From: Flavobacterium sp. J372
Lineage (GTDB): Bacteria > Bacteroidota > Bacteroidia > Flavobacteriales > Flavobacteriaceae
NCBI RefSeq assembly: GCF_024699965.1
Contig: NZ_JAJOMZ010000004.1
Span: 1,114,001 to 1,178,000, forward strand
Direction of reading: 5' to 3'
Length of the DNA stretch: 64,000 nt
Under the pieces are notes generated by a model. That model saw only the letters and a list, made by a program, of their open reading frames with translations. It had not been told where the DNA came from and did not search any database. This document shows, in pieces, positions 52,591 to 62,472 of this stretch (position 1 is its first letter; each line of letters starts with the position of its first letter). The position numbers were made by a program, and so were the translations under genes.

Positions 52591-52646
52591 AAAACAGGAC
52601 AAAAAGATTATCGAAGGATACGACCTGAATTCATAATCCCTGTTTT
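52591..52646 (+). promoter_or_regulatory. Structured leader of rpsD
   Basis: An outer helix AAAACAGG (52591-52598) / CCTGTTTT (52639-52646) encloses a one-sided 7-nt bulge and an inner helix GATTAT (52606-52611) / ATAATC (52633-52638), topped by a TCG/CGA stem. It ends 13 nt before the rpsD ATG. S4 is a known translational repressor in other bacteria, so this is a candidate autoregulatory mRNA element. Confidence 0.65.
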
Positions 52647-52659
52647 ATAATTTTTAGCA

Positions 52660-53265
52660 ATGGCAAGATATACTGGTCCACAAACTAAAATTGCCCGTAA
52701 ATTTGGCGAGGCAATCTTCGGAGACGACAAGTCATTCGAAAAAAGGAATTACCCTCCCGGGCAACATGGTTTAGCCAAAAAAAGAGGTAAAAAATCAGAG
52801 TACGCTGTACAGCTTATGGAAAAGCAGAAAGCTAAGTACACTTACGGTATCCTTGAAAAGCAATTCAGGAACCTGTATGAAAAAGCAGCAGCATCTAAAG
52901 GTGTAACAGGTGAAATCCTACTACAGCTTTGTGAAGCAAGGCTTGACAATGTGGTTTTCAGAATGGGCATCGCACCTTCAAGAAGGGCTGCAAGGCAAAT
53001 TGTATCACACAGGCATATTACTGTAAACGGTGAAGTGGTAAACATCCCTTCTTACCATTTGAAAGCCGGTGATAAAGTTGCTGTTCGTGAAAAATCAAAA
53101 TCTCTTGATACTATCGAGCGTTCTTTGTCTAATTCATCTCAGGTATATGAGTGGATTACCTGGAATAACGATACTAAAGAAGGTACTTTTGTTTCAGTAC
53201 CTGCCAGGATACAAATCCCGGAAAATATCAAAGAACAACTAATCGTCGAGTTGTATAACAAATAA
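52660..53265 (+). CDS. rpsD: 30S ribosomal protein S4
   Basis: A 201-residue S4, a primary 16S assembly protein. It begins [20 protein letters not shown]. The S4 RNA-binding domain contains [20 protein letters not shown] and [20 protein letters not shown], and the end is [10 protein letters not shown]-terminal zinc-binding Cys residues are absent. In many bacteria S4 represses the alpha operon. Confidence 0.98.
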   Translation: MARYTGPQTKIARKFGEAIFGDDKSFEKRNYPPGQHGLAKKRGKKSEYAVQLMEKQKAKYTYGILEKQFRNLYEKAAASKGVTGEILLQLCEARLDNVVFRMGIAPSRRAARQIVSHRHITVNGEVVNIPSYHLKAGDKVAVREKSKSLDTIERSLSNSSQVYEWITWNNDTKEGTFVSVPARIQIPENIKEQLIVELYNK

Positions 53266-53287
53266 TAATTGACATCAGTCGAACAAT

Positions 53288-54280
53288 ATGGCAATATTTA
53301 ATTTTCAGAAGCCCGATAAAGTTATCATGATCGATTCAACCGATTTCACGGGGAAATTTGAGTTCCGTCCCCTTGAGCCAGGTTATGGATTGACTGTTGG
53401 TAACGCACTTAGGAGAGTTTTGCTTTCTTCACTTGAAGGGTATGCAATTACTTCTGTGCGTATTGAAGGAGTTGACCATGAATTCTCTACAATAGCAGGC
53501 GTAGTTGAAGATGTTACCGAAATAATCCTGAACCTGAAGCAGGTTCGTTTCAAGCGCCAGATTGAGGACATTGACAACGAATCAGTATCAGTTTCTTTCA
53601 CAGGAAAAGACCAGCTTACAGCAGGTGATTTCCAGAAATTTATATCAGGATTCCAGGTGCTTAACCCTGAGCTTGTTATCTTTAATATGGATAGCAAGGT
53701 GAACATTAACCTTGAACTTACTATTGAAAAAGGCAGGGGTTATGTTCCGGCTGAGGAAAACAAAAAGCAAAACGCTGCTATAGGAACAATTTTTACAGAC
53801 TCAATCTTTACTCCGGTAAAGAATGTAAAATACGCGATTGAAAACTTCCGTGTTGAGCAGAAAACAGACTATGAAAAGCTTGTTTTTGAAATCATAACAG
53901 ACGGTTCAATACATCCTAAAGAAGCGCTTACTGAGGCAGCTAAAACATTGATTCATCACTTTATGCTGTTCTCTGATGAGAGAATAACTCTTGAGGCCGA
54001 CGAAATAGCACAAACAGAATCTTATGATGAAGAATCACTTCACATGAGGCAGCTCCTTAAAACCAAACTGGTTGACATGGACCTATCTGTAAGGGCACTT
54101 AACTGCCTGAAAGCGGCTGAAGTTGATACCTTGGGAGACCTTGTATCATTCAATAAGAATGACCTGATGAAGTTCCGTAACTTCGGTAAAAAATCGCTTA
54201 CTGAGCTTGATGAGCTTGTTGCGGCTAAAAACCTGCACTTCGGGATGGATTTGGCGAAATATAAATTAGATAAAGAATAA
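53288..54280 (+). CDS. rpoA: RNA polymerase alpha subunit
   Basis: The 330-residue alpha subunit has an N-terminal dimerisation/assembly domain ([20 protein letters not shown]) and a C-terminal domain with the UP-element/activator determinant [20 protein letters not shown] and [13 protein letters not shown]. It assembles the polymerase core. Order S4-alpha-L17 is conserved. Confidence 0.98.
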   Translation: MAIFNFQKPDKVIMIDSTDFTGKFEFRPLEPGYGLTVGNALRRVLLSSLEGYAITSVRIEGVDHEFSTIAGVVEDVTEIILNLKQVRFKRQIEDIDNESVSVSFTGKDQLTAGDFQKFISGFQVLNPELVIFNMDSKVNINLELTIEKGRGYVPAEENKKQNAAIGTIFTDSIFTPVKNVKYAIENFRVEQKTDYEKLVFEIITDGSIHPKEALTEAAKTLIHHFMLFSDERITLEADEIAQTESYDEESLHMRQLLKTKLVDMDLSVRALNCLKAAEVDTLGDLVSFNKNDLMKFRNFGKKSLTELDELVAAKNLHFGMDLAKYKLDKE

Positions 54281-54310
54281 TCCGGGCCGTAAGGTTTAAA
54301 TAACAGAGCA

Positions 54311-54805
54311 ATGAGACACGGAAAAAAAGTAAACCACTTAGGCAGGCAGGCCGGGCACAGGAAACTGATGCTGGCTAACATGGCCTGTTCACTTATAGAG
54401 CACAAGCGCATCAATACAACTGTTGCAAAGGCGAAAGCCCTTAAGATGTTTATTGAGCCGCTTGTAACAAAATCAAAAGAAGACACTACTCACAACAGGC
54501 GTATCGTTTTCTCTTACCTTAGGAATAAATATGCCGTTACTGAACTTTTCAGGGAGGTAGCTGCTAAGGTAGGTGACCGTCCGGGCGGATACACACGTAT
54601 CATTAAGCTTGGTAACCGTCTTGGTGACAACGCTGATATGGCAATGATAGAGCTTGTAGACTTCAACGAACTGTACAATGCAGTTAAGAAAGAAGAGAAA
54701 AAGACTACCCGCCGCAGCAGGTCTTCTAAGAAAGCTGAAACTGCTCCTGCCGCTGAGGCTGCACCAGCAGTGGAAACTGAAGAAAATAAAGAAGCTACTG
54801 AATAA
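54311..54805 (+). CDS. rplQ: 50S ribosomal protein L17
   Basis: A 164-residue L17. The core ([20 protein letters not shown], then [20 protein letters not shown]) spans about 125 residues. An Ala/Glu/Lys-rich tail ([20 protein letters not shown]) follows; it is longer than in E. coli and typical of Bacteroidota. It closes the operon that began at rplC, with a terminator right after. Confidence 0.97.
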   Translation: MRHGKKVNHLGRQAGHRKLMLANMACSLIEHKRINTTVAKAKALKMFIEPLVTKSKEDTTHNRRIVFSYLRNKYAVTELFREVAAKVGDRPGGYTRIIKLGNRLGDNADMAMIELVDFNELYNAVKKEEKKTTRRSRSSKKAETAPAAEAAPAVETEENKEATE

Positions 54806-54832
54806 TCATGAATTTGATTTTTCAATAACACA

Positions 54833-54869
54833 AAAAAGGATAAGCTGTAAAGTTTGTCCTTTTTTTTTG
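54833..54869 (+). terminator. Terminator of the ribosomal protein operon
   Basis: AAAAAGGA and TCCTTTTT pair around an interrupted loop, followed by a run of T residues, 28 bp after the rplQ stop. Confidence 0.8.
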
Positions 54870-54895
54870 CCTTTACTCTATTGAAAGATTTACAC

Positions 54896-54903
54896 TAAAT
54901 TTG
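54896..54903 (+). promoter_or_regulatory. Candidate -7 box of the carA promoter
   Basis: TAAATTTG matches TAnnTTTG 28 bp before the carA ATG. The nearest upstream TTG elements are spaced 12 or 26 nt, not the usual 19-21 nt. Confidence 0.5.
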
Positions 54904-54931
54904 CACTAACAACAACTACAACACAACAAGC

Positions 54932-56047
54932 ATGAAATATTCTAACAGGGAACAGGCAGTTCTCCTTTTGGCAGACGGGACAATATTTTACGGAAAGTCA
55001 ATTGGTATTACAGGCACAACTTTTGGCGAGGTTTGCTATAATACTGGTATGACAGGTTATCAGGAGATTTTTACCGACCCGTCTTACTACGGCCAGATTA
55101 TGGTAGCCAGTAATGCACATATAGGCAATTACGGTACAAACGCTGAAGAAATTGAAGCTGACAAAGTAATGATTGCCGGCCTGGTTTGTAAAAACTTCAG
55201 CTTTAATCATTCGCGCGTAAATTCAGAAGAAGGACTTAAGGATTATTTTGAAAGGCAAAATCTTGTAGCGATATCTGATGTTGATACCCGCGCCCTTGTA
55301 AGCTACATTCGCGATAATGGCGCCATGAATGCAGCTATTTGTACTGACGGAACATCAATAGAAGAGTTGAAAGCCAAATTGCAGGAAGTGCCGGATATGA
55401 AAGGGTTGGAGCTTTCTTCGAAGGTTAGTACTAAAGAGCCTTATTTCATTGGTAATCCTGATGCGAAGTATAAAATTGCAGCGCTTGATCTGGGTATTAA
55501 AAAGAATATCCTCCGTAACCTTGCTTCGCGCGATTGCTACATTAAAGTATATCCGTATGATGCCACATATGAACAACTGAAAAGTTTTAATCCGGATGGC
55601 TACTTCCTGTCAAATGGCCCGGGTGATCCCGACCCGCTGATTGTTCCGCAGGAAACGGCACGCCAGATACTGGAGAAGAACGAACCTGTTTTCGGCATTT
55701 GCCTTGGGCATCAGGTACTGGCCTTGGCTAACGGCATCCCGACCTACAAGATGTTTAACGGGCACAGGGGCATAAATCACCCTGTGAAGAACATCCTTAC
55801 CGGTGAAGGAGAAATAACATCGCAAAACCACGGATTTGCAGTAGTGCGTGAGGCTTTAGAAGCTCATCCTGATTTTGAAATTACACATGAGCATGTTAAT
55901 GACGGAACAGTAGCCGGTATGCGTATGAAAAGTAAAAACTGCTTTTCAGTACAATATCACCCTGAAGCCAGCCCTGGCCCGCATGACGCTACATATCTGT
56001 TTGACCAGTTTATAGCGAATATAGAGAAAGCAAAGACAGCTTATTAA
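54932..56047 (+). CDS. carA: Carbamoyl-phosphate synthase small (glutaminase) subunit
   Basis: CarA releases ammonia from glutamine for carbamoyl phosphate, needed for arginine and pyrimidines. The 371-residue protein has the N-terminal CPSase_sm domain (GEVCYNTGMTGYQEIFTDPS) and a class I amidotransferase domain. The catalytic Cys lies in FGICLGHQVLALA, and the His/Glu pair in QYHPEASPGPHD. The large subunit carB is not adjacent. It has its own promoter region after the rplQ terminator. Confidence 0.97.
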   Translation: MKYSNREQAVLLLADGTIFYGKSIGITGTTFGEVCYNTGMTGYQEIFTDPSYYGQIMVASNAHIGNYGTNAEEIEADKVMIAGLVCKNFSFNHSRVNSEEGLKDYFERQNLVAISDVDTRALVSYIRDNGAMNAAICTDGTSIEELKAKLQEVPDMKGLELSSKVSTKEPYFIGNPDAKYKIAALDLGIKKNILRNLASRDCYIKVYPYDATYEQLKSFNPDGYFLSNGPGDPDPLIVPQETARQILEKNEPVFGICLGHQVLALANGIPTYKMFNGHRGINHPVKNILTGEGEITSQNHGFAVVREALEAHPDFEITHEHVNDGTVAGMRMKSKNCFSVQYHPEASPGPHDATYLFDQFIANIEKAKTAY

Positions 56048-56160
56048 AGCTGTTATGCTAAAACGTTTGCGTTTATAAGTTTATAATTAAGGGTGCTTTC
56101 AGTAATTCAAATTGGTTAAATTTGTTTTTTAATGTCTTAAAATACCAACAAAAAATATAA

Positions 56161-57459
<1,299 letters not shown>

Positions 57460-57525
57460 TTTTTAAACTTACACAGTTTTAAAAGTTACTTGATTAAAGA
57501 ATAATCTTACATGCGCAATATATTT

Positions 57526-57556
57526 AAAAGCCGGCTTTCCATAAGGCCGGCTTTTG
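57526..57556 (+). terminator. Terminator after eno
   Basis: AAAAGCCGGC / GCCGGCTTTT form a perfect 10-bp stem, ending in a short T-run. Confidence 0.85.
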
Positions 57557-57568
57557 AAATATGTTCAA

Positions 57569-57625
57569 AATTTAATGAATTTATCATATGATTTTCTTTA
57601 CAAATAAAATGTAATTCATTAAATT
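57569..57625. promoter_or_regulatory. 13-bp inverted repeat upstream of gltA
   Basis: AATTTAATGAATT (57569-57581) and AATTCATTAAATT (57613-57625) are perfect reverse complements 31 bp apart. The right arm overlaps a near-consensus -7 box TAAATTCG (57620-57627). The arrangement suits a dimeric repressor or a looping operator, though its AT-richness weakens the case. Confidence 0.45.
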
Positions 57626-57658
57626 CGCAGGATTATATAATAAATCCATATAAATATC

Positions 57659-58943
57659 ATGTCAAATACTGCAATATTAGAGATTAATGGCAAAAAGTAT
57701 GAGCTCCCTATGATTGTGGGCTCAGAAAATGAAGTTGCCATTGATATCGAAAAGCTTCGCGGCGAAACGGGCGCTATCACAATGGACCCGGGTTACAAAA
57801 ATTCAGGTGTATGTAAAAGTGATATCACTTTCCTTGATGGTGAAGAAGGTATACTCCGTTACCGTGGCTACGCCATTGAAGACCTTGCTGCTAAAGCAAA
57901 TTTCCTTGAAGTATCTTACCTGTTGATTTTTGGCGAATTGCCAACAGCGGCACAGCTTGAAAAGTTTGAGAATGACATCAGGAAATATACACTGGTGAAT
58001 GAAGAGATGAAGAACATCATCGACGGTTTTCCGAAAACGGCGCACCCAATGGGCGTACTGTCATCATTAACCAGTGCACTTACAGCTTTCAACCCTAAAT
58101 CGGTTGACGTTTTTAATGAAAAGGAAATGTATGAAGGTGTATGCAAAACAATGGGTAAATTCCTGGTGATTGCTACCTGGACATACAGGAAGCAAATGGG
58201 CTACCCGCTTAACTACTACGATAATACAAAAGGATATGTAGAAAACTTCATGAGGCTGATGTTTGAATTGCCTACGGGGCCATATAAAACTAACCCTGTG
58301 GTAATTGATGCGCTTGACAAGCTTTTCATCCTACATGCCGACCATGAACAAAACTGTTCAACATCAACTGTACGTATGGTAGGCTCATCTCACGCAGGCC
58401 TGTTTGCTTCAATTTCTGCAGGTGTATCAGCACTTTGGGGGTCCGCTGCATGGCGGCGCTAACCAGGCAGTGCTTGAAATGCTTGAAGCTATTCAGAAAG
58501 ATGGCGGAGATGCTGAAAAATATCTTGCCAAAGCAAAAGATAAAGAAGACCCATTCCGTCTTATGGGCTTTGGGCACAGGGTTTATAAGAACTTCGACCC
58601 ACGCGCTAAAATCATTAAGAAAGCTGCTGATGAAGTGCTTTCTACTCTTGGCGTTGATGATCCTATCCTAAAAATAGCAAAACAACTTGAAGAATCTGCC
58701 CTGCAGGATGATTACTTCAAATCAAGGAACCTATACCCGAATGTTGATTTCTATTCCGGAATCATCTACAGGGCATTGGGCATACCAACTGAAATGTTTA
58801 CAGTGCTGTTTGCAATCGGGCGCCTTCCTGGCTGGATTGCACAGTGGAAAGAAATGCGTGTGAACAAAGAGCCGATTGGCCGTCCGCGCCAGATTTACAC
58901 AGGTGCGCCGCTAAGGGATTTTGTCCCGATGGAGTCAAGATAA
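57659..58943 (+). CDS. gltA: Citrate synthase (frameshift in the record)
   Basis: This enzyme condenses acetyl-CoA with oxaloacetate at the entry of the TCA cycle. The first part carries [20 protein letters not shown] and the active-site region [20 protein letters not shown]. The frame breaks after SALWG. Removing one G from the GGGGG at 58437-58441 gives [20 protein letters not shown], the conserved catalytic His loop. It continues with [18 protein letters not shown] to PMESR, about 428 residues. The lesion is in an invariant motif, hence a sequencing error. Confidence 0.95.
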
Positions 58944-58961
58944 TGGCTTATCAAATAACTG

Positions 58962-58995
58962 AAATCCCGGATGTATCATTCGGGATTTTTGTTTT
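58962..58995 (+). terminator. Terminator after gltA
   Basis: AAATCCCG / CGGGATTT form an 8-bp stem with an 11-nt loop, followed by T-rich sequence. Confidence 0.8.
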
Positions 58996-59107
58996 TAAAA
59001 TCTTTGAACAATTCTCAAATTATCAATAAAAAATAGTCTGTTGATTAGGTGATTGATAATTTTAAAACTAAAATAGCTTAGATAGTGAGTTTTCAGGGGG
59101 CATTACT

Positions 59108-59115
59108 TATATTTG
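59108..59115 (+). promoter_or_regulatory. Candidate -7 box of the guanidino-hydrolase operon
   Basis: TATATTTG matches the TAnnTTTG consensus, 16 bp before the first ATG of the pair of hydrolases. Confidence 0.55.
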
Positions 59116-59131
59116 CCAAAAAGCAATTTTT

Positions 59132-60047
59132 ATGCTTGAGCTGAACGTAAAAAACGAAACATCAAGGCTACGTGCCGTAATACTCGGCACTGCCGAAAGC
59201 AATGGACCTACACCCGAAGCCCACGAGGCATACGACCCGAAATCTTTGGAACACATTCTTGCAGGGACCTATCCTACAGAGGAAGACATGGTTAAAGAAA
59301 TCAATGCTGTGCTCGAGGTCTTCAAAAAGTATGATGTGGATGTGTACCGCCCCGAATTAATTAAAGATTATAACCAAATCTTTAGCCGCGACATCGGTTT
59401 TGTGATAGATGACATTTTCATCAAAGCTAATATACTGCCTGACAGAGAGCGTGAGCTTGAGGCAATTGAGCATATTATTAAAAAGATAGACCCGTCTAAA
59501 GTGGTGCAACCGCCGGCAGAAGTGCATATTGAGGGGGGGAGATGTTATCTTGTGGAATGACCATATTTTCATCGGTACATACAAAGGCAAAGATTACAGT
59601 GAGTATATAACTGCACGTACCAATATGCACGGTGTGAACTACATACGTGAAATGTTTCCGAATAAAATTGTGCGCGAATTTGACTTGGTAAAATCAAGGA
59701 TTGAACCACGCGATAACGCCCTGCACCTCGATTGCTGTTTTCAGCCGGTAGGTAAAGACAAAGGCGTGATTTACAAAGGCGGTTTCCGTGATGAAGCGGA
59801 ATACCTATATCTGGTTGATCTCTTCGGGTATGAAAACCTGTTTCATATTGAGCGGGAAGAGATGTATCACATGACATCAAATTTCTTTTCAATAGCTGAA
59901 AATGTGGTGGTTATAGAGAAAAATTTTGGCAGGCTTAAGAACTGGCTTCTCGACCGTGATTTTATTGTAGAGGAAGTTCCGTATGCAGAGATTTCAAAAC
60001 AGGAAGGGCTGCTGCGTTGTTCAACATTGCCTTTAATTCGTGACTAA
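59132..60047 (+). CDS. Arginine-deiminase/DDAH-like amidinohydrolase (frameshift)
   Basis: A guanidino-modifying-enzyme superfamily hydrolase of about 304 residues. The substrate-binding region YNQIFSRDIGFVIDDIFIKA leads to AEVHIEGG, where the frame breaks. Removing one G from the G7 run at 59533-59539 restores AEVHIEGGDVILWNDHIFIG, the canonical EGGD motif. The later HLDCCFQPV contains the catalytic His, and the C-terminal LLRCSTLPLIRD the catalytic Cys. Annotation elsewhere as dimethylarginine dimethylaminohydrolase-like is plausible; citrulline-forming arginine deiminase activity is equally possible. It is paired with ctlX, 10 bp away. Confidence 0.9.
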
Positions 60048-60057
60048 TATTTTGACC

Positions 60058-60996
60058 ATGAGACAGATAACTGATACTATATTGATGATACGCCCGGTGG
60101 CTTTCCGCATGAATGAGCAAACCGCGGTAAATAATTACTACCAAAAAGTACTTGAAAACCTTACTCCGGCAACGGTAAATGCCAAAGCCCAGCAGGAGTT
60201 TGACGGCTTTGTTGAAAAGCTAAGGGCTGCCGGCATAGATGTAATTGTAGTAGATAGCACGGAAGACCCTGATACGCCTGACTCAATTTTTCCGAATAAC
60301 TGGGTGTCTTTCCATGAAAATGGTGATGTGGCGCTATACCCGATGTTTGCCGAAAACCGCCGCCTGGAGCGCCGTGAGGATATACTAGACCTGCTTGAAG
60401 ATCATGGGTTTAATATCGATAACATAGTTGATTATACCTCTGCGGAAGAAGACGGTTTTTTTCTTGAGGGTACGGGAAGTATAGTACTTGACAGGACAAA
60501 CCACAAAGCCTATTGCGCGCTTTCGCCAAGGGCTGATGAAGAGCTGCTGATAGAATACTGCGAAGACTTTGAACTGACACCAATCATCTTCGAAGCCTTC
60601 CAAAGTGTTGGTAATGAGCGCCGTCACATCTATCACACCAACGTGATGATGTGTATTGGCGAGACATTTGCCGTTATTTGTGCAGATTGTATTGATGACA
60701 AAAAAGAGCGCAAAATGGTATTGGAGAATCTTCGCAATGACGGTAAGGAGATTATATTACTTACTGAGGCACAGCTGAATAACTTTGCCGGCAATATGCT
60801 TCAGGTGCAAAACAAAGAGGGTAAAAGTTATCTTGTAATGAGTGCATCGGCGCACCAGGCATTGACAAAAGACCAGATTAGCAAACTTGAAAAACATACT
60901 GAAATCCTTTCGGCAAATCTTGATACGATTGAAGCTTGCGGCGGTGGCAGTGCAAGATGCATGATGGCTGAAGTTTTCCTTTTAAAGAAACAGTAA
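60058..60996 (+). CDS. ctlX: Citrulline utilisation hydrolase CtlX type
   Basis: A 312-residue amidinotransferase-like hydrolase. It begins MRQITDTILMIRPVAFRMNE and has PDSIFPNNWVSFHENGDVAL, the acidic DFFLEGTGS-like segment EDGFFLEGTGSIVLDR, His in RRHIYHTNVMMCIG and the C-terminal catalytic Cys in CGGGSARCMMAEVF. CtlX is proposed to hydrolyse citrulline to ornithine. I place the start at ATG 60058, since an earlier in-frame ATG at 60040 overlaps the upstream stop. Together with its neighbour it could turn arginine-type substrates into ornithine. Confidence 0.9.
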   Translation: MRQITDTILMIRPVAFRMNEQTAVNNYYQKVLENLTPATVNAKAQQEFDGFVEKLRAAGIDVIVVDSTEDPDTPDSIFPNNWVSFHENGDVALYPMFAENRRLERREDILDLLEDHGFNIDNIVDYTSAEEDGFFLEGTGSIVLDRTNHKAYCALSPRADEELLIEYCEDFELTPIIFEAFQSVGNERRHIYHTNVMMCIGETFAVICADCIDDKKERKMVLENLRNDGKEIILLTEAQLNNFAGNMLQVQNKEGKSYLVMSASAHQALTKDQISKLEKHTEILSANLDTIEACGGGSARCMMAEVFLLKKQ

Positions 60997-61018
60997 CATA
61001 TTAATTACTTCAAGATTC

Positions 61019-61052
61019 AAAGCGCTAATAATCAAAATATTAGCGCTTTTTT
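61019..61052 (+). terminator. Terminator after ctlX
   Basis: AAAGCGCTAATA / TATTAGCGCTTT form a 12-bp perfect stem, followed by T residues. Confidence 0.92.
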
Positions 61053-61059
61053 GTTTTGA

Positions 61060-61438
61060 TTACATTAACATTTAGGCTTAAAATTTTCCTAATCGAACTC
61101 AGATTGTATAAAATAGGCTTCACTTTTGGCAGTATGCAGGTGCAGGGTTTAACACTTCTTTAACAATCTTACTTTTTTTAAACTTCTAGTAATTCCAAAC
61201 CTGACCATCATTTTTGCGGAAAATGTAAAATCGATGAACTGCATATTTTTGAACGGAAGCGTTCACAGCTTTTTGAAAAAGGCATCGTAACTTTGCAAAA
61301 TAATTTTTGTTTCAAGTTTTGAAGTTCGTTCTTTGAAATAGTGAAACAAATTATTCAGCCAGTTGTAGTGAACCTATCGAAGTGGACTAATTCCGCAAAA
61401 ATTCACAACTATTAAAAAAACAAATTTTGATATTGAAG
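61060..61438. other. Gene-free region with an rRNA-leader-like promoter segment
   Basis: No ORF of interest is seen on either strand. A short dyad GAACG/CGTTC lies near 61251-61264, TAACTTTG at about 61288 resembles a -7 box, and GTTCGTTCTTTGAAATAGTG near 61325 recalls the leader that precedes 16S rRNA in Bacteroidota. No rRNA follows. TTTTTGCGGAA (61211-61221) and TTCCGCAAAAA (61391-61401) form an outer inverted repeat. Confidence 0.4.
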
Positions 61439-61729
61439 TTAATCAACTGTAACGCTTCCATATAGTATAGGTTCTGAAGTAGTATTGTCTTCATCAGTAA
61501 GACTGCCATGAGCAATCACAGAATAATTTTGAAGAAGAGGTTTGAAAGTCTCTTTATCATTTGCAGGCTTTAAGACTATCAAATCTGTTTCCAGTTCTTC
61601 GTCCTTTAAAGGTTTACTAAGTTTAATCAATAGCCTGTCACCGCCACGATCATACAGGATTGTCCCAAACAGGTTTTTATCCCAGCTTTTCGGTTCATGC
61701 ACAATAATTCGTACGGTTAGTCCCCTCAT
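61439..61729 (-). CDS. Uncharacterised small protein downstream of marC
   Basis: A 96-residue acidic protein beginning MRGLTVRIIVHEPKSWDKNL. Beta-strand-like segments (FGTILYDRGGDRLLIKLSK, then LETDLIVLKPAND) suggest a small beta-barrel. I place the start at 61729, directly after the marC stop, rather than 30 bp upstream inside marC. No family is recognised. It is the second gene of a minus-strand pair. Confidence 0.7.
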   Translation of the reverse strand: MRGLTVRIIVHEPKSWDKNLFGTILYDRGGDRLLIKLSKPLKDEELETDLIVLKPANDKETFKPLLQNYSVIAHGSLTDEDNTTSEPILYGSVTVD

Positions 61730-61730
61730 A

Positions 61731-62362
61731 TCAGCCAAAATTAATCGCCGATACAACATTTACTATCGAGCTCATGATGTACTGTATCCCGATGGCGATA
61801 ACGATAAACCCGATAATCCTTGAAATGGCGACAATACCCGAGGCGCCGAGTATACGCGAAAGGTAGTGGGCGCTGCGCATGATGATGAAGATAACCAGCG
61901 CTACTGCTGCCATGGCGCAACAGGTAATGATTTGCTGTTCAATTGTTGTGTAATCCTGGTACATGGCAATAAGCAACGATATAGAACCCGGCCCGGCCAG
62001 CATGGGTATGGCAAGTGGCGTGAGTGCAATATCATTACGGCGTTGGGCATCGTCTTCAACTTCTTTGTTTACGCCACGGCTTCGGGTAAATTTACGGTTA
62101 AGGAGTGAAAAGCCCGAGTTTACAATAATAAAGCCACCGGCAATGCGGAGCGCATCTATGCTTATGCCGAAAAAAGCCAAAACATACTGCCCCACAAAAA
62201 AGAAATGAGCATGATAATGAATACGTTTACCGCGCACCAAAGTGATATCCGCTGCCGCTCTTTGGTGCTGTCATCCTGGGTGAGGCCTACAAAAATAGGC
62301 ACAGCCCCAAGCGGATTGATAACAGAAAAAAGCGCGGCAAATATGTAAACAAAAAGCTCCAT
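61731..62362 (-). CDS. MarC-family integral membrane protein (frameshift in the record)
   Basis: A MarC-type inner-membrane protein with about six helices. The N-terminal part is MELFVYIFAALFSVINPLGA, followed by VPIFVGLTQDDSTKERQRIS. The frame breaks after IMLISF. Adding one T (an A on the plus strand) to the six-base run at 62196-62201 gives IMLISFFVGQYVLAFFGISI and joins the second frame. That frame carries LTPLAIPMLAGPGSISLLIA, the family's conserved core, and ends VVSAINFG; about 210 residues in total. The family's physiological role is unclear and it is not linked to multidrug resistance despite its name. Confidence 0.92.
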
Positions 62363-62425
62363 GTTTGTAAGTATTTATTGTAAATATAATGATTCTGTTT
62401 GTAATGTTCCTGCTTATTGCCGGCA

Positions 62426-62458
62426 TTTGCTCTTATGTTTTAAAAATCATTACTTTAG
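62426..62458 (+). promoter_or_regulatory. Candidate promoter of the carboxypeptidase-regulatory-domain gene
   Basis: TTTG (62426-62429), 21 nt and TACTTTAG (62451-62458, one mismatch to TAnnTTTG) lie just upstream of the ATG at 62473 and argue for that start rather than one at 62389. Confidence 0.55.
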
Positions 62459-62472
62459 CAAAAACCTTACAA

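Noticed and set aside
38154..54831. Many antisense or other-frame ORFs of 60-150 codons over the ribosomal protein genes
   Set aside because: They lie entirely within strongly conserved genes on the opposite strand or in another frame, have no ribosomal or promoter context, and show biased low-complexity composition expected for shadows.
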